64,000 bases of DNA from Ailanthus altissimus. Taxonomy: Eukaryota; Streptophyta; Magnoliopsida; Sapindales; Simaroubaceae. The notes under the pieces were generated by a model. That model was not told the origin of the DNA and did not search any database. It saw only the letters and a program-made list of their open reading frames with translations. The position numbers and the translations under genes were made by a program. Shown here piece by piece: positions 47,141 through 57,622 of the stretch. Each line of letters begins with the position of its first letter. The stretch's first letter is position 1. Location of the stretch: contig OX327712.1 of NCBI GenBank assembly GCA_946807835.1, positions 16,944,001-17,008,000 on the forward strand, in the 5' to 3' direction.

Positions 47141-48125
47141 GGAAAAAGTTTGTTTTTAATCCGAATTTTAAGTTTTGTGATGTTTAGGTCTTCTAAAACA
47201 AGTAGACTCTTACTCCAATAAGGAATGGGGTTAATAGGCATGAAATAACCCTATATAAACACTTGTAAACTATTTTGTTGAGGTCAAACATTAAGAGAGA
47301 CTCTAAAAGAAAGGAAGAACTGCGTAGACACTAAGTGCCTGTATGCGGTAAGGTGCAACCATCGTTTGGATGTTTATTGTTGGTGGTAAAATAAGGGTAC
47401 ACTAAATATTAAATTCTTTTGAGGGTTCTTTATTGTGTTTTCCTTATAAAATTCTAAGGAGTTAATAAAAAAGGTTAGGATCCTTGAATTCATCGTAGAC
47501 GTAGGCAATTGGCCGAATCACATAAATGATTGTATTGTACTTTTTATTTTCTGTTTTAAATTCTTACTATTTTACTTGATATACAAGTTATGCCGCTATA
47601 TAAAGAAGTTAAAGTTTAAAGTTGAATTTGATTAAAATTCTTTACTTTAACCTAATTTCACAAAAAAAAGATAATTCCTTTAACAATCTTGTTCACGATG
47701 TCATCCACCGTAGAAAATTATGCAAATTTTGTGAGTCCTATTTGCTCTCTTTACACATAATTTTTTCCTCTAAAACATTAATTTTTTTTTGGGTATTTTG
47801 TTTTCTTTACTTCCCAAACGGCAGTGTTTTGGATATCGTCCGTGTGCATGCACAACATAAGGATCTCCTCCGAATTCTCTTTTGAAAAAGATTACGACAA
47901 CATTGAAATTCGAGTTGACAAAACTTGTGTGCATGCACAACACGAGGATCTACTCAGAATTCTCTTTTAAAAAACTAAAATCGAAAATACAGAAATTCTA
48001 GTTAACAAAATTTGTGTGCATGCACAACACGTTGATAAGGAGAAAAGGTGATAGCATCTTGTTCATCATGTCATCCAATATAGAAAATTATGCAAATTTT
48101 GTGGGTCCTATTTGCTCTCTTTACA

Positions 48126-48459
48126 TGTTTACATGTCTAACGTTCACATTGCCTTATGCGAGAAGTTTCACAGAAGGTTTTTTCAGTCGAAGAAATTTCA
48201 AACTTCCAAGCAAGTTGCTATATTGAGATAATTCTCACTCTTAGAAAAGCATATTTGTTTCTCTTAATTTTTTCTTTTTACTTTTAGAAAAGCATATCTA
48301 GAAAGTTTCCTTTTATTTTTTATTTTTGTTTTTATTTTATTTATCCTTCACAGTTGACACATCACACATAATTTCTTGATCACCTCTTTGTTTCCTCCTG
48401 TATATAAACACCCATTTTTCACTCTTTTTCATCATCTCTCTTACACAGCTTTTATCATC
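48126..48459 (+). promoter_or_regulatory. Promoter and leader of the plus-strand CDR1-like gene
   Basis: TATA box TATATAAA is at 48401-48408, about 52 bp before the ATG at 48460, matching the spacing in the minus-strand paralogue. The unique promoter sequence between the end of the LTR-like array and the TATA box is only about 275 bp. The array's own TATA boxes all point toward this gene. Confidence 0.65.
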
Positions 48460-49785
48460 ATGGCAACCTTAGTGGGTCATCGGTTAATCCTCTCTTTTTC
48501 ATTTGAAATCTATCTGCTCTTACTTTGTCTCTCTATTATCCATCCATTAGCAGAGGCTCAAAATGGAGGTTTCAGTGTTGAACTGATCCACCGTGACTCT
48601 CCAAAGTCTCCCTTTTACAACCCCAAAGAAACTCCCCACCAACGGCTAAGAAATGCTTTGCATCGTTCTGTTAATCGTCTCAATCACTTTTATCAAAGCT
48701 TAGTCTCTCCAAATACTGCCCAAGCAGATATAATCTCCGACTCTGGTACCTATCTTTTGAATATATCAATCGGTACTCCGCCTGTCGAAATTCTCGCTGT
48801 TGCTGATACGGGAAGTGATCTTATATGGACACAGTGCAATCCTTGCCCACAATGTTACAAACAAGACGCTCCGCTTTTCGATCCTTTAAAGTCCACTACG
48901 TATCAGGATCTTTCTTGTTCGTCAAGTCAATGTGCATCTCTGCTTAAAACGTCTTGCTCAACGGACCAGAACTGTATATATTCAATTTCGTACGGAGATA
49001 AGTCCTTTTCAAATGGTAACCTTGCTTCTGATACTGTTACTTTGGGTTCAACAAAAGGACAGCCAGTGGCTATGCCTCAAACCATATTCGGTTGTGGACA
49101 TAATGAAGGTGGTAAGTTTAATTCAAAAACGACAGGCATTGTTGGCCTTGGAGGAGGCGATCTTTCCCTTATTTCTCAAATGGGAACTTCAATAGATGGT
49201 AAATTCTCCTATTGCTTGGCTCTTGACCAGGATGTAAAGGCAAACAAAATCAATTTTGGCAGCAATGGAATTGTTTCAGGTCCTGAGGTTGCTTCTACTC
49301 CTTTGATTATAAAAAGCCCTAAAACCTTTTACTTTCTTACACTTGAAGCAATCAGTGTAGGAAATCAGAGAATAGTGATTAATACTTCTTCATCTGGAGC
49401 TAAAGATGGCAACATTATCATTGATTCAGGCACTACATTGACCTATTTGCCACAGGGGTTTAACTCAAAATTGGTGTCAGCAGTGGCAAGTTTTGTTAAT
49501 GCAACACCCATTGCCGACCCTGATGGTGACCTTGATCTTTGTTACAATGCTGGTTCGGATTTTGAGTTCCCTGATGTCACAGTTCATTTCACTGGTGCTG
49601 ATGTGAAGTTGAGTCCTTTCAACATTTTCGCTAGGTTCAGCGAAGAAATTGTGTGCTCAACTTTTAAAGGTACGGATGAAGGCCCAACAATTTACGGTAA
49701 CTTGATGCAATTGAACTTTTTAGTTGGCTATGACATTGAAAAGGGAACTGTGTCATTCAAACCAACTGATTGCACCAAGCAGTAA
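48460..49785 (+). CDS. CDR1-like secreted aspartic protease (family A1, nepenthesin-like)
   Basis: Intact single-exon gene of 441 codons. The start is the ATG at 48460; the frame is open for 28 codons further upstream, but those begin at a TTG and run through the TATA box. Residues 1-33 are a signal peptide (hydrophobic core, ending AEA). The propeptide contains ELIHRDSPKSPFYNP. The catalytic aspartates are Asp116 in ADTGSDLIW and Asp322 in IIDSGTTLT, and the flap tyrosine is in SYGDKS near 179. The cysteine-rich segment 125-172 is typical of nepenthesin-like enzymes. The C-terminus FKPTDCTKQ is identical to that of the paralogue at 4780-6090, to which it is closely similar throughout. By family it should be an extracellular acid protease; a role in defence signalling is inferred from Arabidopsis CDR1. 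The substrate is unknown. Confidence 0.94.
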   Translation: MATLVGHRLILSFSFEIYLLLLCLSIIHPLAEAQNGGFSVELIHRDSPKSPFYNPKETPHQRLRNALHRSVNRLNHFYQSLVSPNTAQADIISDSGTYLLNISIGTPPVEILAVADTGSDLIWTQCNPCPQCYKQDAPLFDPLKSTTYQDLSCSSSQCASLLKTSCSTDQNCIYSISYGDKSFSNGNLASDTVTLGSTKGQPVAMPQTIFGCGHNEGGKFNSKTTGIVGLGGGDLSLISQMGTSIDGKFSYCLALDQDVKANKINFGSNGIVSGPEVASTPLIIKSPKTFYFLTLEAISVGNQRIVINTSSSGAKDGNIIIDSGTTLTYLPQGFNSKLVSAVASFVNATPIADPDGDLDLCYNAGSDFEFPDVTVHFTGADVKLSPFNIFARFSEEIVCSTFKGTDEGPTIYGNLMQLNFLVGYDIEKGTVSFKPTDCTKQ

Positions 49786-49814
49786 TTTATAATGCTTTAT
49801 GTGTTATTAACTGT

Positions 49815-49835
49815 CATGTAATAAAGAAATCAAGG
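49815..49835 (+). terminator. Likely polyadenylation signal region
   Basis: A near-upstream element AATAAAG at about 49820 lies about 36 bp after the stop codon, following a short TG-rich stretch. This is a plant-type signal, and the exact cleavage site cannot be read. Confidence 0.45.
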
Positions 49836-49949
49836 GGTAAATAGATGTGATTGTTGGACGCAGCAATTGCAATTTACAAATACACTATATTATGATTTTG
49901 GTTCAATAGACTAATAATGTGCCTAGTGGATTTTATAACGCAACTGCAG

Positions 49950-51325
49950 ATTATCCCACACAAATAATATAACGATAAATAAAATATTATTCTCACAAAA
50001 AATTATTATTAAATTTATTAATTATTAAAAATTATATCTTTCTATTCTTATTTAAATAATCAACAACTCAAACAAATCAAATAAATAAAGAAAATAAAAG
50101 ACAAATAGAATAAACAAATCAACTATAAGTTTACCAATATTAAAAAGCATAAGATTGTAATCATCCTTCAATACTTCACTTGAATTTAATTAGTTCTTTT
50201 TAATTCAATCATTAATGTAAATTGTTAACTAAAACATTTAATGCATTTACAAGTCTCTCTTGATGGTCTAGTAAAAATATCTTACCTAATCAATTATCTA
50301 TATTTCTATTATAATTAGATTAAAATAAAATTCATTAAGAACAAGTTCTCTAATAGTTATATATGTTATGAGAATATATTCTTATTTTACATGAAACTCA
50401 AAATTATGAGCAATGATCATACATCAATCTATTCAAGGTTAAACACAATAATTCATTTTCCAAATTTATTAAGGTTTCTTTAATCAATTTAATTAGCGAT
50501 CAAGTAATTAGAAGCTTTAAACACAAAATAAAATGAACAATACATCATTGATTTCATAAACCAAGAGAATATAAATCAATTTAAGTTATATATTGAATTC
50601 AAATTGTAATCTTAGAAAAATAAATTAACTCATGATAAAATAAAGAATTTTAGAGCACATTAGGTTCAACATTATAGAGATAATATAGAAACAAGAGAGA
50701 CAAACAGAAGAAGTAAAGTTTATGATGCCTTAAATTGTTTAATCTTCAATTTTTTCTTCTTTTAATTCTCTAAAAGTTGCTCCAAACTCTCTAAAAGTTG
50801 TTTTCTCTAATGCTCTCTTGAATCTAGCTTTTCATCTTTCATATATAAGTTTTCATCTTTAAATTAGGATAAAACTTCGAGTTCAAGTTAAGATTCAAAA
50901 TATAGCATTTTGTTGAGACTTTGCTTCCCAACTATGGTGCTAACTCAATAACATCTCACCGTTGCTGCCTCAATTTTGGATGCTGTGGCATCAACTTTCT
51001 ACCACACTGGTGCAGTAGTGCTGAATTTTAACACTGCAATCTTGAGTTTTTATCCTACTGCTCTTCTTAATCTTTTTCTAGCTCTATAGCTTTAACTCTA
51101 ATTTTGTGATATTGAGCTTTTAATCCTATCTCATTAATTTCACTTGTTTTTTTTTAGATTTTTATTTCAAATTATTCTGTTAATTTCAAATTTATAAAAT
51201 AATAATAAAATATAAAAAAAATTAAATATTATGACTAAAATTAATAAATGTCAAATCTAAAGAATTAAAATAATAAATATAAAATATACTTATTAATGTA
51301 GATCACTATTAATCCCTTTTATTGT
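49950..51325 (-). mobile_element. Family A LTR relic downstream of the protease gene
   Basis: Middle and 3' landmarks follow the solo LTR at 14.1 kb: 'gcatttacaagtct', 'attaagaa..agttctctaatag', 'catgaaactcaaaatt', 'gatcatacatcaatct'. A TATA box is on the minus strand at about 50838-50847 (CTTATATATG). The GC-rich array is at about 50925-51055 in decayed form (atggtgctaact, tgctgtggcatca, actggtgcagtagtgct, acactgcaat). The ends are not sharply defined, and no target duplication was found. Confidence 0.55.
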
Positions 51326-51964
51326 GCATCCAACATATCTTATATATCAGTTATAATTAGATAATTCTTTATTTTCAGTTTTGATTATATGATTTCTTCG
51401 CAATACCTTACACTATTTATTTGTATTTTTCATTCTTGAAAAATAAGAAGTTGTATAAGTAAATACAAGCAAGTAACTCCATGTACGTACCGCGTATCTC
51501 GTTTCACATATTTGTTCGGTCCTACCAACATGTGTAGCACATTTTTATAGTCTACGGGGAATCATGTGCTTTTGGGAAAAGAGGTAAAGTTTTGATCAAG
51601 TAAACTTTTTCTTTAATAATAATAAATAAATAAATAAATAAGCATTTTAACTTTTCCTAGATTTGTGCGACCCCAAGTAGAAGTTAAAACTATACGATGC
51701 GTTGGCTTTGGGTGGATCCGTTCATGATGGCTATCCGATCCAAATCATTTATAATTTTCTATCAGTGACGTGGGTGAGATGTCGGAATTTTTTTTTTGGA
51801 ATAACGAATGTATCTATAATAGCCAGCAGTGGTTACCAAAAACAAGATTATACATCTGTCTCCATTTTAGGAACGTACCTAAGACACAAAGAAAAAAAAC
51901 AAAAAAAATGATTGAGAGAATTTTTCGAAACATGCAGACTGAAGTGGGTTCTTACAGAGTTAGG

Positions 51965-51985
51965 TGCTAGCCGAATCGGCTAGCA
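51965..51985. repeat. Perfect 10-bp-arm palindrome
   Basis: TGCTAGCCGA-A-TCGGCTAGCA. It is GC-rich compared with its surroundings. A recombination or element-end function is possible but not shown. Confidence 0.7.
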
Positions 51986-52028
51986 TCTCAAAGCTCATCT
52001 TAAATGAGGGTTTTAATTTTTTTTTATT

Positions 52029-52120
52029 ATTTAGGTACAGATTTGTGTGTATGTATAAAAAAATAAATTTTTGTATTGTGATAATATTTACAATACACGC
52101 ATACAAATCTATACCTAAAC
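52029..52120. repeat. Inverted repeat of about 30 bp with a 32-bp loop
   Basis: Left arm at about 52029-52057 ('taggtacagatttgtgtgt') pairs with right arm 52090-52120 ('gcatacaaatctataccta'), with a few mismatches. It could be a small foldback element. Confidence 0.65.
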
Positions 52121-52959
52121 ATATTAGATCTGTCTCCTAGTCCGCCAATCACTCGTGCCAAGTGTTTCATTTCACTTCAATAGGAGAGACTTATGACAGA
52201 GTGAGTTTATTTTCTCATAGATGCAGTTAGACTAACTTAGGTACTTCAGATCCGCCATAAATACCATAAACATGTCGTGGACATCTTGAGAAAGCGACAA
52301 TGTTTTAGAACTCAATTCTTATTCTAATTATTGTGCTTTAGATGTTGAATTTGCATAAATATAATGGGCAAAACATACAATTAATAAGAAAGTAAATTTC
52401 AACAACATAAATTTACCTGAATACCATTAGAGTCATATTTAATTCTAATTTAAATGGTATTCATAATTAAGATCCATTAATCTAAAGCATAATTACTCTA
52501 TAATAACTCATTGATCTTCTTATAAAAAACATACAGATAACACTAAAAATAACTAATAGAGAGAATAAAACAAATTAAGGTCACAAAAACTAACAACCTT
52601 GTCTGTTCTTATATTATAATCAACTTTCTCACACAAGCACATTATTTTATCCTTCAATTACTGACTTGAATATCAAAATGCTTTTTTTGCAGAAGAATAA
52701 AGGGTCTTTTGGCTATTGTGAGAAGTATGCAAGGACTACAAGGTAATTTTTTATAAAGTTTATACGAAGAAACTTCAGTGGTGTCATCTATGAGAAAACA
52801 ATCGAATCGAATAAGAATTCTTTAGGTTCACCAAAATCAACATAAAAGAAGTTAACGAACTAGATAGTACACCTGCGTAACTTTAAGAGAGGCAAAACCA
52901 GCACCTCAGAACTCACTGCACTGAGAAATCATGTCCCTCTAAAGATGCCAAACTTTCTA

Positions 52960-54640
52960 TGTCAAATAGTAAATCAATTGAAGGAGACAAGAAAAGAAAA
53001 TCAAGAATTAAGGGATAGGTTGACCATCACAGAAGATAATGGTGAATTGAATGATAACCCTAAGGATGATAGACCTTAAGATGACATTCATCATGGTTAA
53101 GCACCTGAAGTAGATGCAACTATGCATCATAGAACTAGAAAAGAAGAAACCCCAAGAGGGTCTAGAAATATGGATGGAAAAGACATAAGAGCTTCTATCT
53201 TGACAGAGCTGGGAAAACGTTATATGAAAATAGAAAATTTGAGAGCCTTAGAGAATGCAATAGCCCTAGTAAAGAAAGCAAACTAAGATCCATTCATGGA
53301 AGCTATCAAGTGAGTAGAAAGACCTTACAAATTCCAAAGTCCTAGCTTTAAATTTACAATGTAACCAAAGACCTAAAGGAACATATTTTCAAAGAAAAAC
53401 TCAATATCTCCTTCTGATGAGTTGATTGTTTAGTTTATTACCCAGTGCATATGGAATCAGAAGAATAAGAAGATTGATTTAGATCTCTTTTCATTAAATA
53501 GAGATAATGAATCTATTAGGAGTTTTCTTAATATGTTTAACAAGGAACTTAGTGAGTTGGGAAAGTATAATATTGAAATAGTTGCCCAAACTTACCAAAT
53601 GGCAATAGAAATCTTAATAGCATATTATCGTTATCTTGTTCAAAAGAATTTTACTTCATTTAAGATAATCAATAAAAAAATCAGAGCAATGGATCTTGGA
53701 AGTGGAGGACAAAGCAACCACAATATATGCATCTTCTATTATCACAAAATAGAAGAAGGAAAGTTACTCACAGCGAGATAGATATAGGAAACGACCAGCA
53801 GCTTGCAAGGATGAAAAAATGACAAGCCACAAAGAGTTTTTGATTTATTGGTCCCTGTAAACACCTCAACATAAAAGATCTGAGTGAAGTACGGAGTCTT
53901 TTTCCTATATCTGAAACTCTTGTAGAAAAAAGACTCTTAGATTCGTAGACGTGTTTTGCTAAAAAAAGATTTAACAAGTTATACTAGCCAAGCGAAATAA
54001 GGGATTTCAACTCTTATCTTTTGTTCCAATTGAGCTTTTGAGAAATAAGCATCAGTATAGATAGAAAAAGAGGAAAGACAAGTGGTCCAAGAGGGACAAA
54101 AAAAAAATGAAAAACCAGTGTAAGATTCCATAAAAACATTGTCAACAAATTAAGTTGTGAACATATCTATGTAGTAGTGCTCCATGGAAGACCACCAGAT
54201 AGTAAGAGGAATGACAAAAAGTGGAAGTCATTATTTTTTAAAGGCAACTAAAGCTCAAAGGTATAGAATTATAAAAATGTCACCAGCCATAATAAAGTCC
54301 ATTAAACAGGAACTGGAGGAGATAACATTCTCCTGTAAAGATTTGATCATGTTAATTATCCTATACCTCAATTTATTAGTAATTAGTATAAACTTAGTTG
54401 GAACTATAGTCCGCAGAGTACTAGTGGACCTGAGAGTAGTGTAGACATTCTTTTTAGAAAGCATTTTAAGGATGAAGCTAAATAAGAAAGATATTAGAGG
54501 ATATAACACTGAGCTGATAGCATTTAGTAGGGGAAAAGTGCAAGTTAAATGGATGATCACACTTCTTGTAATAATTGTTGGGACGAGTCTAAACGTATAT
54601 TACTTAGTAGTTAATACATGAACAATTTATAATGTTGTCA
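52960..54640 (+). mobile_element. Ty3/gypsy-type gag and protease relic
   Basis: Gag landmarks are readable in several frames: DPFMEAIK, then FKFYNVTKDLKEHIF at about 53350. Next is MFNKELSELGKYNIEIVAQTYQMAIEILIAYYRYLVQKNFTSFK at 53533-53660, the usual helical gag segment. At about 54290-54600 a protease region follows (IKQELEEITFS...VGTIVRRVLVDL, then YNTELIAFSRGKVQVKW). The active-site motif has lost its glycine-serine (VDLRVV). There are stops throughout. No LTR, PBS or RT is seen nearby. Confidence 0.7.
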
Positions 54641-54959
54641 CTAAGAATTTTTGGATTTATATGGAAGTAGATCCTTCTACTTTACATACAGTAGTCATAT
54701 GTATTTCAATAATTAGAAGGGGAACAATAGACGTAAAGGAAGAGTAAACACAAGTGAGACAGTGTTATGCCAATTCCCTCAAACCACTAAAAACTAAATA
54801 GTAAAGAAGTCAACAGAGCGAAAGAAAGATAAAATAGATGGGACATTTATCTAAACCTTAGTGTAGACACATCACACAGAATAAGAGAATCCATAAATCA
54901 GACTAAAAGAATAGAAACTGCAAAACAAGCAAGATAAATTGACAATGATCAAAACTTTA

Positions 54960-55660
54960 GGGCCGTAATCTTTATGGAAGTTAATGCATTATGTGAATGG
55001 AATGGAAAAGCTTGAACCCTTGAGGACATTATATCTTTTGCAAGGAAGTTAAATTAAGGCCCATTTACGGAAGAGATCAAGAAAGTAAATAGGCCTAAGA
55101 AGTTTGTTGTACCAAACTTCCATCTATATTAGAAACAAGAGACCCTAAAGAGTACATTTTCACTTCGATGAGAAGATAATAATGCACTCAATGGATAATG
55201 CTTTAAAGTGCATTACTTTCCCTTCCAGCCTTAAGGGACTTACTTAGACATGGTTTTGGCATTTAAATGAGAAATCAAAAGAAAGAAGAAGACTATTTTA
55301 GATTTGTTTTTCATGAAGTAGGTTAATAGGTTAACAATGAGCTCAACAAAATAAAAAGCTATGACTTTGAGATTATAGCATAAATGTATATCAAAATAGT
55401 GAAAACTTTCATTGTTTATTATTATTATCTTGCTTAAAAGAATTTCATGTCTTTTGAACTAATAAGTCAAGTTTTTGAACAATAAATTTAAGAGGAAGAA
55501 GATGAGGCAGCTTCAATAAAAAAGGATTTTGTGATCACCACAAAGGTTTACCATCAAGAAAAAAAAGGTTAGGGAAAAGACCTTTTGATAATAAAGAGAA
55601 AGCTAAAGATAAGTGTCAGAGGCCATAGGAATGGTGGAACTCTGATTTTGATTAATATAT
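54960..55660 (+). mobile_element. Second gypsy-type gag relic
   Basis: Repeats the order of the previous gag: 'aaggcccatttacggaagagatcaag' (GPFTEEIK), then a segment with 'tggcatttaaatgagaa', then 'tatcttgcttaaaagaatttcatgtcttttgaa' (YLA.KNFMSFE). It is related to 53.2-53.7 kb but diverged, so these are two insertions or an old duplication rather than one element. Confidence 0.6.
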
Positions 55661-56915
55661 TATTTGATAAGATTTTGTAGAATTACAAAAAGACTATGAT
55701 ATTTAAAAGGCTAAGACCAATAGTAATTATTGAACACCTAAAAAACTTGAACAAGCACGGTCCCTTCTATAAAGAGAAACAACATGACCTTTCCTCGTGC
55801 AAATAATTGGGGATGCATATTAGTGAGCTATTGAGAAATAGATACCTACTTGAATACATGTTAATAAAAAAAAACCACAAAAAAATTTAAGTAAAGAACC
55901 AATAAAGGATCTCAAACCAACTGGGATAAAAGTTACAATTGTTAAGTAGGTGTGTGATGTGTAAAGTGTATGTATAATCAAACACATATATCTTATATAT
56001 ATTCATATGTATCATATAAATAAATTATAAGGAAGTATTCCTACCCGAAATGAAGGTAGTTTTACAATTCTACAAGAACTCTAATCTCCAAGTCTTTAGA
56101 TTACCTTGAAGTGTGCTATTGTAAAATTCTAGTTCATAACTAAACCCGTGGGATTGTGAAACTAGAATAGTAGCCTATACAAAAAATTTCCAACATTAGG
56201 TTTTAACCTCTTAAAACCTTTCATTCTATGTTTCTTAATGAGTTGTAAGAGATGAGGTGAAATAAAATGATTTTGTCTTTGTTCTATTTGTTCCCTTTGC
56301 AACACCTTGTTTAGAACTTAGAAAGACTTAACAAAAACCTCTCTTTACTCTCTTCTCCTCTTAATAGTCGAATCCTTCACACTTGAATGAATTCATTTAA
56401 TTTTTTTTGTGTAAAATGATGGCAAATGTAAGTGCTTCCCAACCATTTTTTATTGTTGGCCAGTCCACTCAAATATTATAACCAAGCACTTGATTAATGG
56501 TCACCTAAGTTTTGTTTTACCTAACTAATAAAACTATTTTAATTATACTAGGTAATTAAATGGCTAACATCAAAACCCCTCATTGTATAAATAAAACAAT
56601 TGCCATAATTATGTTTTTTCTTTATTATAATAATATTAAATAACTTTCATATTTATTATTCAAAAAAATATTTTTGAATAATTACTTTTACCTCACTTTT
56701 TGTTACTAACAAGGTAAGTTAGTAATTCCAAGGTAAAAAATGATTTATGGACAATAATGTGCTACTTGTCAATATCTTATTGGTTAATAACTTTTGTCAA
56801 CCAATTATGTGATTTACTTAACATTTAAGTCTAAAAAAATACATATCTTGAGAAACCCTGAAACTTATTTTCAGTTTTACTAGAACTTCTTGGACTAAAC
56901 TATTTAATCCAATAC
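55661..56915. other. AT-rich DNA, no gene recognised
   Basis: Nothing coding is visible. It probably contains further retroelement flank. It ends at the left border of the next LTR. Confidence 0.45.
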
Positions 56916-57622
56916 GCTGCTCGATGTCTAATTTAATGACCTAGCGCAAGTACACGCTTTCTGTACCAAGTAATATAGGACTAAGTCCAGATTATCGATC
57001 CCACGGAGACTATTGTTTCTATTTTCTTTAATCAAATATTAAAATTACTCTACTTCACCTTTATCCAGACGAGCTTCAGAGATGGAGTTTAACTAACTAA
57101 ATTACTGCTATCGAATTGAACCTAGTTAAAATATCGTAAGTACTTAGAGATAGAATTCACTGATTTGATAAGTAATCTAGGGTATCGATGTATCCCCTAG
57201 TAGTTCATTGAACCATTTAACCCCTTAATTATTACCTTTTTATCAATTGATTGGCTAGACACTGATTTCATCATAAGCTTCTGTCGACAGTCGAATGATA
57301 ATATCACACCCTAACAATTACCTATATGTCTATAGTAATTCAAATAAGATGCAACTCATTAAGATTAAGTCTAATCAAACTATATATGCCACTTAGGTAT
57401 ATGACTATCCTAGGTGGAACTCATAGATATTACACTATGACCATGTATTAATCTACCCTAGGCCAAACACATGATTCCTTTTGTCAAAGGTATCATAGTT
57501 CCTAAACAATTAAAATAGTGATCAAGTATAATGAAAACATTAAGCATAGATAGATTGAATCAATTCAGGGATAAAATTTCATAACTAAGAGTTTAAAAGA
57601 GTCAATTTATAGTAACCACTTA

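Larger units (their letters stand above)
43043..48125 (+). mobile_element. Tandem array of four LTR-like units of about 1.18 kb
   Basis: Four TG...CA-type LTR segments of about 810 bp are separated by internal spacers of about 370 bp. The LTRs are 43339-44146, 44522-45332, 45703-46513 and 46877-47685; the spacers are 44147-44521, 45333-45702, 46514-46876 and 47686-48056. The landmark 'ttttttaggggatt' recurs at 43071, 44249, 45430 and 46613, and in variant form at 47784. Each LTR has a GC-rich array, a TATA box and a U5 block of copia type. Each spacer ends with a purine tract (aaggagaaaaagg-like) just before the next LTR but has no recognisable PBS or ORF. It looks like a small non-autonomous LTR element multiplied by unequal recombination. 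A fifth LTR appears deleted at 48056. Confidence 0.75.
51326..52959. other. Intergenic DNA with two inverted repeats
   Basis: No gene is recognised. Apart from the two palindromic sites listed separately and a short (AATA)n run at about 51620-51640, I see nothing until retroelement gag remnants begin near 52960. Confidence 0.45.

Noticed and set aside
48376..48459. N-terminal extension of the plus-strand protease from 48376
   Set aside because: It starts at TTG, overlaps the TATA box and precedes the signal peptide, so it is upstream open frame only.
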